In this document: one piece after another, positions 62,601 through 64,000 of the stretch
Position numbering within the stretch: position 1 is the first letter of the stretch
Layout of the letters: each line of letters opens with the position of its first letter
Assembly: GCF_012489685.1 (NCBI RefSeq)
Contig: NC_080044.1
Span: 82,818,732 to 82,882,731, forward strand
Length of the DNA: 64,000 bases
Source: Lotus japonicus
Taxonomy: Eukaryota; Streptophyta; Magnoliopsida; Fabales; Fabaceae
Direction: 5' to 3'
The notes under the pieces: model-generated
Seen by the model: the letters and a program-made list of their open reading frames with translations, nothing else
Databases searched by the model: none
Told to the model about the DNA's origin: nothing
Program-made: the position numbers and the translations under genes

Positions 62601-63322
62601 GGAGGTAGCTGCAATGCGTATAGAGAAAGAACAAGATAGCAGATCAAAGCGTTTCAGCAGTGTAAAGGGCCCTATGAACAGTGCTCAGCATCAGCTTGTT
62701 TCCGGGAGGTACTTTTATTTCTGTCCTTTTTATCACATTCTTGTGCAATTTATTTAATGATGTGCTATGGCTTGTTGTTTTGTGCAAATGATTATCACAT
62801 AGAACTCCTCTTTTCTCTTCATATTATCCAAACAATTGAGCAATTACAATCATACAAAAAATAAGTGGGTAAAAAAATGCACTCAAGAAGGTAGATAATT
62901 AATAGTATTCAGCTTAACTAGATATCCTTAATATTGAGCTCTCACTTTAGATTTAAAGAAGGGTAAATATTATTTACTTATAAGTAATATGATCAGTGCT
63001 CATGGAATCTGATTGTTGCAATGCTCTGGGTCAGGTCAAGGATCTCTTTCCTGATATTGTGTAATCTTTATTTATCCAGACTCGTAAGTGTGCCCCTGTT
63101 GAAGTTAGACTGGGACCGGTTCAGATTTATGAAGCAAAACAATAGGGATTTGGGATGTGAACTATTTGATATTTGTGTTGCTAACTAAGATTGAAATTTC
63201 AAATCTTACTGCCTTTTGTTTCTCATGTTTCTGCTTTCCCCAATAACTTGGGTGACTGATGGGCAATCTTATATCTGTGCAGAAATGGGGCACGGGGAGG
63301 GCTAACACGCAGCACCCAATGA
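59603..63322 (+). CDS. MAP70: Microtubule-associated protein 70 (MAP70 family)
   Basis: Eleven exons, 59603-59807, 59915-60000, 60430-60495, 60591-60761, 60858-61028, 61132-61287, 61397-61543, 61687-61758, 61845-62375, 62515-62708 and 63283-63322, encode 612 residues, close to Arabidopsis MAP70-1. ATG 59603 (MAEYSGEGG) is used; an upstream in-frame codon at 59573 is less family-like. Residues about 50-395 are coiled coil, including EEKKASM-like NDEKKASMAAQFAAEATLRR, EAILAPLEAELKLARQE and EEAVLAGGAAANAVRDYQRK. A Ser-rich basic linker with SNGPSRRQSLGGADN follows, then a second coiled coil and the tail RGGLTRSTQ. MAP70 proteins decorate cortical microtubules and shape cell elongation and xylem wall thickening. 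The 40-base last exon is recognised by its conserved tail. The gene is intact. Confidence 0.97.
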
Positions 63323-64000
63323 CAATAGGTCTCTTGCGCCGGCACTATGAAGTGAACTTCCATAGCATCATTCTTCTGCCCTTGTTTATTTCTGTTTTAC
63401 TTTTGTCGTTTTTCCCCCAATTGATTATGAGATTGTAACTGGCGTATCCGACGACAGTTGTTGATGATATAAGCCATGGATTGAGGGTAAGAAAAGAAGT
63501 ATGCATCTGACCTAGACTGTGGTGCTCTCTGCTTAGAGAGAGAGAGAGAGATCGGCTAGGAAGCCAGGCAAAGGAAGACGATTAACTCGGAACTAACTTT
63601 CAGCTTTTCTTTGAGTGGCTGTGTGGTTGTATAGGTAGCTTTATTTATCTTCCCTCTTTTTGGCGGTTGATATTTGTAATACGCAGATAGTGTGATTGTG
63701 TTGGTTCAGGTTTGTTAATAGCTTTGTAAACAGATCAAGATCTAAGCTTATTTGGTTGTGTAATACTCTCTTAGTTTACGCTGATTTCATGTTTGAGTGA
63801 AGCGTGGGGTGCTGCTTTTTCATTATTTCTCTGTTGTTAAAGTTACAAGGTTAATAACTTCAAACCATGTATGTATTACCTACCACCTCTTATTCAAATA
63901 GTAGCCAACGAGATTTAAAATCAAACAAGTATTGTAGGAAAATTGCTTTGTAATATTTTAATGTTCCATTTATGAAACTACATTTTTTATTCCTGTAATA
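63323..64000 (+). other. MAP70 3' UTR and downstream flank
   Basis: Non-coding after the TGA at 63320-63322. A (GA)8 microsatellite lies at 63535-63550. No further gene begins before the window ends. Confidence 0.5.

Overview
This is nuclear DNA from a flowering plant. Its genes have many GT-AG introns, the intergenic DNA is very AT-rich, and plant-specific families are present (MAP70, PGG-domain ankyrin proteins). Protein similarity and the repeat families suggest a eudicot, plausibly a legume, but the sequence alone does not fix the species.

Layout: (1) 1-5 kb holds the last exon of a UFD1-like gene and a complete three-exon ankyrin/PGG membrane-protein gene. (2) 5.5-12.1 kb is a transposon-rich block: a plus-strand Helitron nest with three 5' ends and a doubled 3' end, a Stowaway MITE sitting inside a Helitron terminus, a MULE-type MITE and tRNA-derived SINEs. 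(3) 12.4-14 kb has one weak candidate gene with a G-rich minisatellite. (4) 15.3-22.2 kb is a complete 20-exon VAC14 homologue on the minus strand. (5) 22.2-28 kb is repeat-rich intergenic DNA with a well-bounded hAT-like element and a tRNA-Ala(UGC) gene. (6) 28.0-37.3 kb is a complete 13-exon NUP155 gene on the minus strand. (7) 37.8-43.1 kb is a zone of damaged genes: an RNase H-like retroelement fragment, a frameshifted and 3'-truncated histidyl-tRNA synthetase, and an RPB5-like RNA polymerase subunit gene with a shifted C terminus. (8) 44.9-51.6 kb holds a RING-H2 membrane E3 ligase gene and a ribosomal protein S2 gene with a recognisable promoter. (9) 53.9-59.2 kb is a head-to-tail chain of minus-strand Helitrons with a truncated LINE inside. 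(10) 59.6-63.3 kb is a complete 11-exon MAP70 gene.

The genes are housekeeping or cell-structural and share no pathway: ubiquitin/ERAD, endolysosomal phosphoinositide control, nuclear pore, translation, microtubules. Exon structures were built by hand from splice signals and reading-frame continuity. For VAC14, NUP155, RING, RPS2, ankyrin and MAP70 every exon phase closes exactly, giving 721, 1482, 344, 275, 539 and 612 residues. The least expected observations are the repeated Helitron 3'-end-against-5'-end junctions and the frameshifted RPB5-like C terminus next to a broken HisRS fragment.
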